From Alcaligenaceae bacterium (lineage in GTDB: Bacteria > Pseudomonadota > Gammaproteobacteria > Burkholderiales > Burkholderiaceae_B): a stretch of DNA of 5,495 bases. The notes below the pieces were generated by a model. The model was not told the origin of the DNA and did not search any database. It saw nothing but the letters and a program-made list of their open reading frames with translations. Where the stretch lies: positions 1 to 5,495 of the forward strand of contig JAJUJN010000157.1 in the NCBI GenBank assembly GCA_029265335.1. Reading direction: 5' to 3'. Shown here in pieces: positions 1 through 5,495 of the stretch (position 1 is the stretch's first letter; each line of letters starts with the position of its first letter). A program made the translations under genes and the position numbers.

Positions 1-19
1 ACGCGACGCGTGCAAGAAC

Positions 20-59
20 AAAAAATCCCGGATGGGCGCTCCGCGGCCCCGTCCGGGAT
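20..59 (-). terminator. Rho-independent terminator downstream of the universal stress protein gene
   Basis: Read leftward, TCCCGGA-type arms form a hairpin: positions 25-32 and 52-59 are a perfect 8-bp inverted repeat. It is extended, after one mismatch, by three G-C pairs (34-36 with 48-50), leaving an 11-nt GC-rich loop. On the leftward transcript the stem is followed at once by six U (complement of the A-run at 20-25), the standard layout of an intrinsic terminator. It starts 62 nt past the stress-protein stop codon. There is no T-run on the rightward side of the stem, so it should work only for leftward transcription. Confidence 0.85.
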
Positions 60-82
60 GAGGCTTGAGGTCAGCAGCGTGT

Positions 83-111
83 GGAACGACGTTTTTTTAT
101 GGCGCCGTTCC
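83..111. repeat. Small inverted repeat in the 3' untranslated region of the stress protein gene
   Basis: GGAACG at 83-88 and CGTTCC at 106-111 form a 6-bp perfect inverted repeat around a 17-nt loop that includes a T7 run (92-98). It lies between the stress-protein stop and the stronger terminator at 20-59. It could be a 3'-end RNA hairpin, but the stem is short and no U-tract follows it on either strand, so it is not called as a terminator. Confidence 0.3.
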
Positions 112-121
112 GATCACCTGA

Positions 122-598
122 TTATTCTTTGTTCTTATCTTTTTCGTCTTTTACCCGGTACACCAATACGGCGATATGAGACAGCGAGAGCACCTTGGCG
201 GTGACGCTGCCCAGGAGCAGGCGTGAGAGGCCACTGCGGCCATGGCTACCAATGAAAATGAGGTCGCAGTTCTTTTCTTGTGCGGCCTGCACGATGCCAT
301 CGGCCACATTGAAATTGGACACCGAGCAGGAGTCGGCGGGAACGCCCGCGGTACTGGCGCGATCGAGAAGCACTTGCAGGTACTCCGCCGCTTGTTCCGC
401 TGCTGCTTTTTCGTACGACTCATCGGTAATGGCATACGCCGCGGCCATGCCATCGAAGCCGATGGTGGCGGCAAATGGTTGAGTGACGTGCAGCGCCACC
501 ACCTCGGCCCCGACGGATTTGGCAAACGTGATGCCGGCGTTGGCGGATTGTTCCGAGAGGGGCGAGCCATCGGTGGGGATGAGAATTTTCTTGAACAT
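122..598 (-). CDS. Universal stress protein, UspA family, ATP-binding type
   Basis: This encodes a 158-residue single-domain cytoplasmic universal stress protein, the usual length for the family (about 140-160). The N-terminus reads FKKILIPTDGS, the typical first beta strand with the nucleotide-contacting Asp at residue 10. The C-terminal half carries the ATP-binding signature G-x2-G-x9-G-S as G117, G120, G130 and S131, so it belongs with the ATP-binding members. Such proteins usually dimerise and accumulate in starvation or other stress; the exact role is rarely known and cannot be read from sequence. The start is supported by GGAGG at 603-607, four bases before the ATG, the only clear Shine-Dalgarno at a start in the window. 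A charged tail rich in Lys, Asp and Glu (about residues 149-158) extends past the last beta strand. The gene is last in a leftward run and is followed by an intrinsic terminator. Family assignment is secure; the specific role is unknown. Confidence 0.93.
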   Translation of the reverse strand: MFKKILIPTDGSPLSEQSANAGITFAKSVGAEVVALHVTQPFAATIGFDGMAAAYAITDESYEKAAAEQAAEYLQVLLDRASTAGVPADSCSVSNFNVADGIVQAAQEKNCDLIFIGSHGRSGLSRLLLGSVTAKVLSLSHIAVLVYRVKDEKDKNKE

Positions 599-623
599 GC
601 GGCCTCCAGGCAGGCAAAGAGTT

Positions 624-640
624 TGGTAAATACGTTACCA
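624..640. promoter_or_regulatory. Perfect palindrome, possible operator upstream of the stress protein gene
   Basis: TGGTAA (624-629) and TTACCA (635-640) form a perfect 6-bp inverted repeat with a 5-bp spacer, 17 bp in total. It lies 25 bp upstream of the stress-protein start codon, in the 117-bp gap after the esterase gene. The size and symmetry suit a dimeric regulator, but it does not match an FNR/ANR box (TTGAT-N4-ATCAA) or another site I can name. A TTATAA at 655-660 could serve as a -10 on the leftward strand, which would put the palindrome in the start-site or early leader region. I saw no convincing -35 partner. The palindrome is directly visible; its role as an operator is a guess. 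Confidence 0.35.
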
Positions 641-715
641 CTGTTGAGACGCCGTTATAAGCCGAAATGGCTAGTGTTTATCCCAAGAAAAGGCCTCGCC
701 TGCCCAACGTTTGCG

Positions 716-1390
716 TCAGATCAGAGTTTGTCGAAGAAAAGCCGCGATATCTTGCACTTCTGCCGGATGAACTGCGTGAGGCATGGGGTAGGTTTGCCAC
801 TGTACCGGGTAACCAGCCTCGCGCAGCACCCGCGCGCTTTCTTCGGCTCTCGCCAGGGGCACCACAGGGTCATCTGTGCCATGAGCCATGAAAATGGGGG
901 TTTCGGCGTTGGCCGCGGCGCGTTCGGCCGCCAGGCTCGAAGCCAGCGGTAGATAACCCGACAGTGCCACCACGCCCGCCAGTGTTTCGGCGTGACGAAG
1001 GCCGGTGTACAAGGCCATCGCGCAACCCTGGGAAAACCCAGCCAGCAGGATATGTTTGGCGGCCACCCCGCGCTCTTTTTCTCGGGCAATGAGGGCCTCG
1101 ATATGTTGAGCCGACGCGCGGATTCCTGCTTCGTCTTCGCGCTTGGTGAGGTCATCGGTGGCGATGATGTCGTACCAGGCCCGCATGGCCATGCCGCCGT
1201 TGATCGTTACCGGCTGCACGGGCGCGTGTGGAAACACAAAGCGAACATCGGGCGCACCGGTGAGGTCGAGCTGCGGCACGATGGGGGCAAAGTCGTGACC
1301 GTCGGCGCCTAGGCCGTGCAGCCAGATAACGGCACGTTGAGGGTCTGGCCCGGTGGTGTGTTCAATGCAATCAAGAAGTTTGTCGTTCAT
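716..1390 (-). CDS. Serine carboxylesterase / acyl-protein thioesterase family (alpha/beta hydrolase)
   Basis: This 224-residue protein has the usual length for the phospholipase/carboxylesterase family (Abhydrolase_2), which includes Pseudomonas EstB-type carboxylesterases, E. coli YpfH and eukaryotic acyl-protein thioesterases. Visible landmarks in order are the oxyanion loop motif LHGLGADGHDF (residues 24-34), the FPHAP segment (53-57), the nucleophile elbow GFSQG with Ser120, the HGTDDPVVP acid motif with Asp174 (170-178), and the C-terminal catalytic His205 in MPHAVHP. The triad is therefore complete and the enzyme should be active on short-chain carboxyl or thioester bonds. There is no signal peptide, so it should be cytoplasmic; the natural substrate is unknown. 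The ATG at 1390 fits the family N-terminus, but no good Shine-Dalgarno precedes it. It lies between darP and the stress-protein gene, all leftward, with gaps of 106 and 117 bp that could hold separate promoters. Confidence 0.93.
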   Translation of the reverse strand: MNDKLLDCIEHTTGPDPQRAVIWLHGLGADGHDFAPIVPQLDLTGAPDVRFVFPHAPVQPVTINGGMAMRAWYDIIATDDLTKREDEAGIRASAQHIEALIAREKERGVAAKHILLAGFSQGCAMALYTGLRHAETLAGVVALSGYLPLASSLAAERAAANAETPIFMAHGTDDPVVPLARAEESARVLREAGYPVQWQTYPMPHAVHPAEVQDIAAFLRQTLI

Positions 1391-1435
1391 GGCAATGCAA
1401 GTGTAGGAATCAAGAAGAGTGCGTGTGTTGGCTCA

Positions 1436-1488
1436 GGGCCGATTCAGCCGAGTTGCCCTCGAAAGGTGCTTGGAGGTTGGCTGGGCCC
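1436..1488. repeat. Bulged hairpin in the darP-esterase intergenic region
   Basis: In the 106-bp gap between darP and the esterase gene, GGGCC (1436-1440) pairs with GGCCC (1484-1488), and CAGCC (1445-1449) pairs with GGCTG (1479-1483). This gives ten base pairs interrupted by a one-sided 4-nt bulge (1441-1444). The apical part has a further CCTC/GAGG pairing possibility. No U-tract follows on the leftward strand, so it is not a classical terminator. It could be an mRNA-stabilising or processing structure between the two leftward genes. The pairing is visible; any function is inference. Confidence 0.35.
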
Positions 1489-1496
1489 GATAAGGA

Positions 1497-2096
1497 TCAG
1501 TTTGCGTCGGGCGAATGCAGCTGGTCTGGGTCGCCCAGTATGGCCTTGAGCCACTGGAAGAGCTCGCGATAATGCTTGCGCTGCGGCGTTTGGCCCTCGT
1601 TCAGCTCACGGTTGTGCAGGCGCTCACGGCGCGCCTGACGAATATGCTGGCGAAGCTGAGTGACGTCGATCTCGGGATAATGTCGCACCAGCTCGGTCAG
1701 GGCATCGTCGTGGTCGAGCAAGGCGTCGCGCCACTTTTCAATCAGCTGGAAATGCGCGGAGTGCTCGCGTGAGCCTTCGTCCCAGATCTGCAGTTGCTGG
1801 CGTATGGTGTCGGCGTCGATCTGCCGCATGAGCTTGCCGATGTACTGCATATGTCGCCGCGTGGCTTCGTGGCTTTTGATGCGGTGCGCTTCGTGAATGG
1901 CATCGAGCAGGCGCGGCGGCAGCGGCAGCATCTGCAAGCGAGCGGGGGCCAACGCCACCAGGCGTTCGCCCAATTCCTGAAGCTCGGCCATTTCGCGTTT
2001 GCGCTGGGTTTTGCTGGCGCTGCGCGAAGGCTCGGCGCTGGGATCGTTCGGGGTGTTGTCGGGATCGACAAGCAAATGGGCTGGGAATCGGGGCAT
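1497..2096 (-). CDS. darP: Ribosome maturation factor DarP (YjgA, DUF615 family)
   Basis: This encodes 199 residues of the DUF615 family, close to E. coli YjgA/DarP (about 183). In E. coli, DarP binds late 50S precursors and helps fold the peptidyl transferase centre, acting in the cytoplasm. Family hallmarks are visible: SKTQRKREM followed by LQELGERL (residues 28-46), LPLPPRLLDAI (57-67), then the highly conserved helix EAHRIKSHEATRRHMQYIGK (69-88). A basic arginine-rich stretch (150-163) and an aromatic C-terminal helix (about 176-187) follow. The first 27 residues are Pro/Ser/Asp-rich and look disordered. The reading frame can be extended to a TTG at 2141, but the extension (CVRRFCLAAASRS) is unlike the family, so the ATG at 2096 is chosen. 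No clear Shine-Dalgarno precedes it. The gene is divergent from pmbA across 83 bp; E. coli yjgA and pmbA are likewise divergent neighbours, which supports both calls. Confidence 0.95.
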   Translation of the reverse strand: MPRFPAHLLVDPDNTPNDPSAEPSRSASKTQRKREMAELQELGERLVALAPARLQMLPLPPRLLDAIHEAHRIKSHEATRRHMQYIGKLMRQIDADTIRQQLQIWDEGSREHSAHFQLIEKWRDALLDHDDALTELVRHYPEIDVTQLRQHIRQARRERLHNRELNEGQTPQRKHYRELFQWLKAILGDPDQLHSPDAN

Positions 2097-2179
2097 GGGT
2101 GACCGTGAGGCGGCTGCGAGGCAAAAACGGCGGACGCACAATTGGCTATCATACCTGTATCAACTCCACGAACTGTTTT
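2097..2179. promoter_or_regulatory. Divergent darP-pmbA promoter region with overlapping -10-like hexamers
   Basis: These 83 bp must hold the start signals for pmbA (rightward) and probably darP (leftward). TATCAT at 2147-2152 on the + strand and TATGAT at 2148-2153 on the - strand each match TATAAT at five of six positions and overlap almost fully. Starts about 7-10 bases downstream of each would give leaders of roughly 20 nt for pmbA and 40-45 nt for darP. No good -35 hexamer stands at the proper distance on either side, so the assignment is tentative. Confidence 0.35.
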
Positions 2180-3538
2180 ATGCCAGATACCTCCTTTGTT
2201 CGCCAACAGGATCCTGAGTTTCGCCAGCTCATCGAAGATGTGCTGAAAGAGGCGCGCCGGGTGGGCGCATCCGACGCCGCGGCCGATGTTTCCGAAAACC
2301 AGGGCCTGGGCGTGACCGTGCGCCGCGGTTCGCTGGAAACGGTAGAACAGACGCGCGATCGTTCGCTCGACATCACCGTGTATCACGGGCAGCAACGAGG
2401 CTCGGCTTCTACTTCGGATTTTTCACCCGCAGCCATCAAGGCTACGGTAGAAGCCGCTTGGCACATCGCTCGCCATACCGCCTCCGACCCCGCGGCGGGG
2501 CTGCCCGACGAGGCCGACTTGCTGCTGGAGCCCGCGCCCGATCTCAGCCTTTATCATCCTTGGCAGCTCAACCCCGACCAAGCCACCGAACTGGCCCGCA
2601 GCGCCGAGCAGGCGGCTCTCGACACCGGTCCTGCCATTCGCAATTCCGATGGCGCCTCGGTCGGCACACACGCTGGTCTTTTTGTCATGGGCAACACCCG
2701 TGGCTTTCTCAATGGCTACCCCTACTCGCGCCACAGTGTGTCGGTGTCGCCCATTGCCCAAGAAGGCGATCGCATGCAGCGCGACTTCTGGTACACGGCG
2801 CATCGCGATCCTGCCCAGCTCATGGAGGCCACCGAGGTAGGGCGCTACGCGGGAGAGCGTGCGCTGGCCAGGCTGTCGGCGCGGCGTATCCCCACGGGGC
2901 GTTGGCCGGTGTTGTTCGAGGCGCCTCTGGCTTGCGGGCTGCTGGGTGCTTTCACCCAGGCCATCAGCGGCGGCGCCCTCTATCGGCGTGCGAGTTTTCT
3001 GGTGGATTCCCTGGGGCAGCCGGTGTTGGCCGATCACGTTGACATCCACGAAGATCCCTGGATTCCGGCCGCCTTTGGCAGCACCGCGTTCGACAACGAA
3101 GGCGTGCGTACGCGCGAGCGCCGAGTGGTCGATGGCGGTGTACTGCAGGGCTATCTGCTTTCTACCTACACCGCGCGCAAGCTGGGCATGGCAACCACCG
3201 GCAACGCCGGCGGTTCGCACAACCTCATTTTGAGTTCCCGCCAAACAACGGCGCAAGACACCTACGAGGGCATGCTGCGCCGGCTCGATACGGGTCTGCT
3301 GGTGACCGAATTGATCGGCCAGGGCGTGAACTACATTACCGGCGACTATTCGCGCGGTGCTTTCGGATACTGGGTGCAAAACGGCGTCATTCAGCATGCG
3401 GTGGAAGAAATCACCATCGCGGGCAATTTGCGTGACATGTTCCGCGGCATCGTGATGGTGGGCAACGACACCATTACGCGTGGCACCAAATCCACAGGCT
3501 CTATTCTTATTGATGAGATGGCCGTGGCGGGTCAGTAA
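2180..3538 (+). CDS. pmbA: Metalloprotease subunit PmbA/TldE
   Basis: This is a full-length 452-residue PmbA (TldE), nearly the length of E. coli PmbA (450), with the same domain run: a mixed N-terminal domain (about 15-90), a central domain, and a beta-rich C-terminal domain. Conserved landmarks include TVYHGQQRGSAST (66-78), NSDGAS (155-160), RRASFLVDSLGQ (269-280), STAFDNEGVRT (301-311), TGNAGGSHN (340-348) and TGDYSRGAFGYWV (387-399), ending in MAVAGQ. In the TldD/TldE heterodimer, TldD carries the HExxxH zinc site. Here the matching segment (about 247-256) has no such motif, as expected for the non-catalytic partner. In enterobacteria the complex trims the microcin B17 leader and degrades the CcdA antitoxin; the target here is unknown and tldD is not in the window. 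The ATG at 2180 is chosen because upstream residues (from a GTG at 2099) would overlap the promoter region and lack family similarity. There is no obvious Shine-Dalgarno. Probably co-transcribed with the NRDE gene 21 bp downstream. Confidence 0.96.
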   Translation: MPDTSFVRQQDPEFRQLIEDVLKEARRVGASDAAADVSENQGLGVTVRRGSLETVEQTRDRSLDITVYHGQQRGSASTSDFSPAAIKATVEAAWHIARHTASDPAAGLPDEADLLLEPAPDLSLYHPWQLNPDQATELARSAEQAALDTGPAIRNSDGASVGTHAGLFVMGNTRGFLNGYPYSRHSVSVSPIAQEGDRMQRDFWYTAHRDPAQLMEATEVGRYAGERALARLSARRIPTGRWPVLFEAPLACGLLGAFTQAISGGALYRRASFLVDSLGQPVLADHVDIHEDPWIPAAFGSTAFDNEGVRTRERRVVDGGVLQGYLLSTYTARKLGMATTGNAGGSHNLILSSRQTTAQDTYEGMLRRLDTGLLVTELIGQGVNYITGDYSRGAFGYWVQNGVIQHAVEEITIAGNLRDMFRGIVMVGNDTITRGTKSTGSILIDEMAVAGQ

Positions 3539-3559
3539 GGCTCGTACGGCCCTGCGCTC

Positions 3560-4366
3560 ATGTGCTTGATCGCTTTTTCCTGGAACCCCGACGCCGACAT
3601 GCCTTTGCTGCTGTTGGCCAATCGCGACGAGTTCTACCCACGTCCTACGGCGCCCGCCGAATGGTGGAGTGAACCGGCAGGGCTGTGGGCTGGGCGCGAT
3701 CTCGAGGCGGGAGGCACCTGGCTGGGCGTGACCTGTACGGGGCGCTTTGCCGCTCTCACGAACTTTCGCAATGGCGTGCCACACCCCAACAACGCCCGAT
3801 CGCGCGGCGAGCTGGTGGTAGGCTTTCTGGCGTCCAACGACACTCCGGCAGACTATGCCCAGCACGTGATGGGCAAGGGCCAGGAATACAACGGCTTCAA
3901 CCTGATCGTGGGCGATATCTACGGCAGTGGTTCGTCGCCACGCAGTATTTGGTATTGCGGCAATCAGGAAGGTGCCGAGGCCCGCGAGTTACCCGCAGGC
4001 GTATACGGTTTATCGAATGCGGTGCTAGACACTCCCTGGCCCAAGCTCACCCGCTTGAAGTCGCGGCTGGCAGGAGTTGCGCCCGGCGATCCGGGGCTGG
4101 TAGACGCCTGTCTGGCCTTCTTGAGTGACCCTACACCGGCGCCCGACGCCGAGTTGCCCAGCACCGGTATTGGCCCCGAATGGGAGCGCTTGCTCTCCCC
4201 GGCATTCATCGTGGGCGAAGAGTACGGCACGCGAGCGCAGACCGTGGTGCGTGCCGACCGAGACGGCAATCTCGAAGCTTATGAGCGCAGCTTCGACACC
4301 GCCGAGCAGGCAGCCGCCTTGCAGCCGGTGGCTACGCGGCGCATGAGCATTCGCGTGCTGTCGTAA
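3560..4366 (+). CDS. NRDE/TANGO2-family protein
   Basis: This 268-residue protein belongs to the NRDE family, which includes animal TANGO2 and bacterial homologues. Motifs seen in order are MCLIAF at the N-terminus, NRDE at 21-24, WAGRD (43-47) followed by GGTWLG (51-56), TNFR (67-70), SRGELV (81-86), YNGFNL (110-115), YGLSN (149-153), LPSTGIGPEWER (199-210) and YGTR (222-225) close to the C-terminal strand. The fully conserved Cys2 would be exposed after Met removal and has been taken to suggest an N-terminal-nucleophile hydrolase-like fold; no reaction is firmly known. Eukaryotic and some bacterial relatives have been linked to haem trafficking, so a haem-handling role is possible but unproved here. 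There is no signal peptide or membrane segment. The ATG at 3560 gives the family's exact N-terminus, although no Shine-Dalgarno is evident. It lies 21 bp after pmbA on the same strand and converges on glnS. Confidence 0.93.
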   Translation: MCLIAFSWNPDADMPLLLLANRDEFYPRPTAPAEWWSEPAGLWAGRDLEAGGTWLGVTCTGRFAALTNFRNGVPHPNNARSRGELVVGFLASNDTPADYAQHVMGKGQEYNGFNLIVGDIYGSGSSPRSIWYCGNQEGAEARELPAGVYGLSNAVLDTPWPKLTRLKSRLAGVAPGDPGLVDACLAFLSDPTPAPDAELPSTGIGPEWERLLSPAFIVGEEYGTRAQTVVRADRDGNLEAYERSFDTAEQAAALQPVATRRMSIRVLS

Positions 4367-4367
4367 A

Positions 4368-4381
4368 CCGCGCCCACGCGG
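4368..4381. repeat. Short GC hairpin between convergent genes
   Basis: CCGCG (4368-4372) and CGCGG (4377-4381) form a 5-bp stem with a CCCA loop, starting one base after the NRDE-gene stop codon, in the 40-bp gap shared with the glnS 3' end. There is no T-run on either side, so it is at best a weak 3'-end structure and not a demonstrable terminator. Confidence 0.3.
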
Positions 4382-4406
4382 ATGGGTATGGCCTCATCTG
4401 CAGCCA

Positions 4407-5495
4407 TCAACCGGCCTTGCCCCACGAGTCGCGCAGCGTGGCGGTGCGGTTGACCACCAAGGCGTCGGGGCGAGAGAGCTTGCGGTCGATCGCAAAGTAG
4501 CCCAAGCGCTCGAACTGCCAGGTTTGATCCACCACCAAGTTGGCTCCAGGCTCGATCAGGCCTTGCACAATGCGGAGGGAATCGGGGTTGAGCGCTTCGT
4601 GGAAGTCGCGATCACCGGCATCGGGGTGGGGCTCGCTGAACAGCCTGTCGTACAGCCGGATTTCGGCAGGCACCGCGTGATCGGCGCTGATCCAAGTGAT
4701 GTTTCCGCGCACCTTCACGCTGTCGGCTCCGGGGGTGCCGCTACGCGTTTCGGGCAAGTATTCCACGTGCACTTCCACCACCTCTCCCGCGTCATTTTTT
4801 ACGCAGCCGGTGCAACGCACCACATAGCCATACTTGAGACGCACGAGGTTGCCAGGAAACAAGCGAAAGTAGCGCTTGGGCGGATCTTCTTTGAAATCGT
4901 CGCGCTCGATGTAAAGCTCGCGGGTGAGCGGGAACTCGCGCTGGCCGGCTTCGGGCTGGTGAGGGTTGCGCGGCGCCTGGCACATCTCGGTATGACCCTC
5001 GGGCCAGTTGGTGATGACCAGTTTGACAGGGTCGAGCACCGCCATCAAGCGATCGGCAGTGGGGTCGAGATCGTCGCGCAAAGCCTGTTCCAACAAACCG
5101 AAATCCAACCGCGAGTCTGACTTGGACACACCGCTGCGTTCGCACAACAGACGAATCGCGGCCGGCGTGTAGCCGCGCCGACGCAAACCTGCCAAAGTGG
5201 GCAGACGAGGGTCGTCCCAGCCATCGACGTGGCCTTCGCGCACCAGCTCCCCCAGTTTGCGTTTGCTGGTGATGACGTAGCTCAGGTTGAGTCGAGCGAT
5301 TTCGTATTGTTGCGGCAGCGGTTCGCGCAGCAGGCCCAGGGTGACCAGGTGCTCCAGCACCCAGTTGTAGAACGGTCGCTGGTCTTCGAACACGATCGTA
5401 CAGATGCTGAGGGTGAAGCCCACGAGCGCATCAACTATGGTGTGACCGTAGGAATACATGTGGTAGATCTGCCAGAGATCGCCAGTGAGGTGGTG
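4407..5495 (-). CDS. glnS: Glutaminyl-tRNA synthetase, C-terminal part (5' end beyond the window)
   Basis: This class I synthetase charges tRNA-Gln with glutamine in the cytoplasm. The frame stays open to the window edge and yields 362 residues. The first aligns near His198 of the 554-residue E. coli enzyme, so roughly the N-terminal 200 residues, including the HIGH-type motif, lie outside. Visible features are the end of the catalytic core with counterparts of E. coli Tyr211, His215, Asp219, Cys229 and Gln255 (local residues 14, 18, 22, 32, 63), and the KMSKS-equivalent loop as TSKRK (76-80; MSKRK in E. coli). Then come GWDDPRLPTLAGLRRRGYT, MAVLDPVKLVI and the two anticodon-binding beta barrels, ending in RDSWGKAG. 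A Met at 5459 is internal, because the codons upstream continue the family sequence (HHLTGDLWQIYH). Up to local residue 36 the sequence departs from the family at many conserved sites; beyond that it is conventional. The gene converges on the NRDE gene. Confidence 0.95.
   Translation of the reverse strand, partial: HHLTGDLWQIYHMYSYGHTIVDALVGFTLSICTIVFEDQRPFYNWVLEHLVTLGLLREPLPQQYEIARLNLSYVITSKRKLGELVREGHVDGWDDPRLPTLAGLRRRGYTPAAIRLLCERSGVSKSDSRLDFGLLEQALRDDLDPTADRLMAVLDPVKLVITNWPEGHTEMCQAPRNPHQPEAGQREFPLTRELYIERDDFKEDPPKRYFRLFPGNLVRLKYGYVVRCTGCVKNDAGEVVEVHVEYLPETRSGTPGADSVKVRGNITWISADHAVPAEIRLYDRLFSEPHPDAGDRDFHEALNPDSLRIVQGLIEPGANLVVDQTWQFERLGYFAIDRKLSRPDALVVNRTATLRDSWGKAG

Noticed and set aside
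242..952. A 236-codon open frame on the plus strand
   Set aside because: It runs antisense through the stress-protein gene and into the esterase gene, has no family resemblance, and is an antisense shadow.
2097..2141. N-terminal extension of darP to a TTG start
   Set aside because: The extra 15 residues do not resemble DUF615 N-termini, and the extension would take up much of the divergent promoter region. The ATG at 2096 is preferred.
2099..2179. N-terminal extension of pmbA to a GTG start
   Set aside because: The extra 27 residues have no family similarity and would overlap the promoter and nearly reach the darP start. The ATG at 2180 gives the normal PmbA length.
2426..3538. Loss of the HExxxH zinc motif in the TldD/PmbA-family protein
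   Set aside because: PmbA/TldE normally lacks this motif; TldD carries the active site. It is expected, not a defect.
2423..3865. A 480-codon open frame on the minus strand, antisense to pmbA and the NRDE gene start
   Set aside because: Its length comes from the GC-rich codon pattern of pmbA. The product is His/Arg/Gln-rich with no recognisable domain, and it crosses two strongly conserved genes on the other strand.
4368..4381. Terminator between the NRDE gene and glnS
   Set aside because: The stem has only five base pairs and no T-run on either strand, so it is recorded as a hairpin only.
4524..5120. A 198-codon open frame on the plus strand inside glnS
   Set aside because: It is antisense to well-conserved GlnRS anticodon-binding domains and has no recognisable motif.
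5268..5270. Thr in place of Met in the KMSKS-equivalent loop of GlnS (TSKRK)
   Set aside because: As far as I recall, ITSKRKL is common in betaproteobacterial GlnRS, so it is treated as lineage-typical and not as an anomaly.
5445..5459. glnS starting at the internal ATG at 5459
   Set aside because: Codons upstream continue GlnRS family sequence to the window edge, and a start here would remove the catalytic N-terminus. The gene is simply cut by the window.

Overview
The window reads as ordinary, densely coded core chromosome from a GC-rich betaproteobacterium, most likely Burkholderiales and possibly the Alcaligenaceae/Bordetella side of that order. The main reasons are a glutaminyl-tRNA synthetase, a DarP/YjgA-type ribosome maturation factor next to a divergent PmbA/TldE, and protein sequences closest to what I recall from that group. 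The taxonomic call is inference from remembered families; no search was run. No mobile element, CRISPR array, tRNA or rRNA was seen.

Layout: positions 1-121 hold no gene but contain a good intrinsic terminator for leftward transcription. Three leftward genes follow: a UspA-type universal stress protein (122-598), a serine carboxylesterase of the acyl-protein-thioesterase family (716-1390) and darP (1497-2096). They are separated by gaps of 117 and 106 bp, which carry a small palindrome and a bulged hairpin. An 83-bp divergent region (2097-2179) separates darP from rightward pmbA (2180-3538). pmbA is followed after 21 bp by an NRDE/TANGO2-family gene (3560-4366). The last gene, glnS, is leftward, converges on the NRDE gene across 40 bp, and is cut by the right edge, so only its C-terminal 362 residues are seen.

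The genes do not form one pathway. darP and glnS serve ribosome assembly and translation. pmbA supplies one half of the TldD/TldE peptidase. The NRDE protein belongs to a family linked to haem trafficking. The esterase and stress protein are general housekeeping or stress functions. pmbA and the NRDE gene are probably co-transcribed. The leftward genes could be read together as far as the terminator at 20-59, although the gaps leave room for separate promoters.

I found no new multi-gene system. The most unusual signal is in the visible N-terminal part of GlnS: residues in the glutamine-binding region that agree between the E. coli and human enzymes are replaced by unlike residues, while the best-known substrate-contact residues are kept. 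Other points for a second look are overlapping -10-like hexamers on both strands between darP and pmbA, a perfect 6+6 palindrome just upstream of the stress-protein gene, and the absence of a clear Shine-Dalgarno sequence at four of the five visible starts.
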